This document shows positions 31,718 to 31,758 of a stretch of DNA of 31,758 nucleotides, in pieces; positions within the stretch are counted from its first letter, which is position 1; each line of letters opens with the position of its first letter. Origin of the DNA: a virus; the IMG/VR virus record IMGVR_UViG_3300030012_003928, positions 1 through 31,758 of that record; one strand, given 5' to 3'. Position numbers and translations under genes: made by a program. The notes below the pieces were generated by a model. The model had not been told where the DNA came from. It saw nothing but the letters and a program-made list of their open reading frames with translations, and did not search any database.

Positions 31718-31758
31718 TCTAGGTTCTTCTTAGCACCTACACGCCAATTAGGTGCCGT
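31718..31758. other. Right chromosome end, cos-like
   Basis: TCTAGGTT at 31718-31725, and GCACCT (31733-31738) facing AGGTGC (31750-31755), a perfect 6-bp dyad with an 11-base centre. The terminal GGTGCCG (31751-31757) is the same as the first seven bases of the window. With 1-72 this gives a cluster of TAGGT elements spanning the joined ends, as expected for terminase binding. Confidence 0.5.

Overview
The window reads as one complete, AT-rich temperate siphophage chromosome of about 31.8 kb in virion order. It begins with a short cos-like non-coding end and the terminase genes, and it ends with another cos-like segment. Both ends carry repeated TAGGTG elements, and an intact phage attachment site (attP) lies next to the integrase, so this is a free phage genome rather than a prophage slice. 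Host assignment is inference. The integrase C-terminus (the DGGAM stretch before the catalytic Tyr, then AAKVSF at the end) recalls integrases of Verrucomicrobiota. The fibre repeats resemble those common in marine phages. Many starts lack a Shine-Dalgarno and sit behind A/T-rich leaders, as in hosts that depend little on SD. A marine Verrucomicrobiota or a similar SD-poor bacterium is my best guess, held weakly.

Layout. 1-207: left terminus. 208-3186: Nu1-like and GpA-like terminase subunits plus two small unknowns. 3222-8712: gpW-like joiner, lambda-type portal, a fused protease-scaffold-HK97 capsid protein, connector genes and tail tube. 8743-14615: tail genes, including a G/GT pair with a textbook GGGAAAG slippery site and a short tape measure. 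14615-21505: one giant 2296-residue fibre built from about twenty repeats, more than a fifth of the genome. 21555-23199: lysis cassette. 23196-24034: a control region with three small ribbon-helix-helix proteins, a dense set of palindromes and no recognisable CI/LexA-type repressor. 24122-28275: replication and recombination genes (initiator with internal iterons, wHTH protein, SSB-tailed mini-protein, OB-like protein, RecE-like exonuclease, excisionase-like protein). 28333-28683: a stand-alone QueD-like protein lacking key catalytic residues. 28680-30133: integrase (minus strand) and attP containing the 5' half of a tRNA-Phe. 30155-31705: calcineurin-like phosphoesterase (minus) and a PD-(D/E)XK-like protein (plus). 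31718-31758: right terminus.

How it works together. Packaging, head, tail and lysis genes run left to right, mostly with ATGA or taATG stop/start overlaps. Five late starts (connector, capsid, tail tube, a minor tail protein, a distal tail protein) are preceded at nearly fixed distance by the same element, TGATCTATC-N21-TWTA, which I do not recognise. Replication appears host-dependent: the phage encodes an initiator but no polymerase or helicase.
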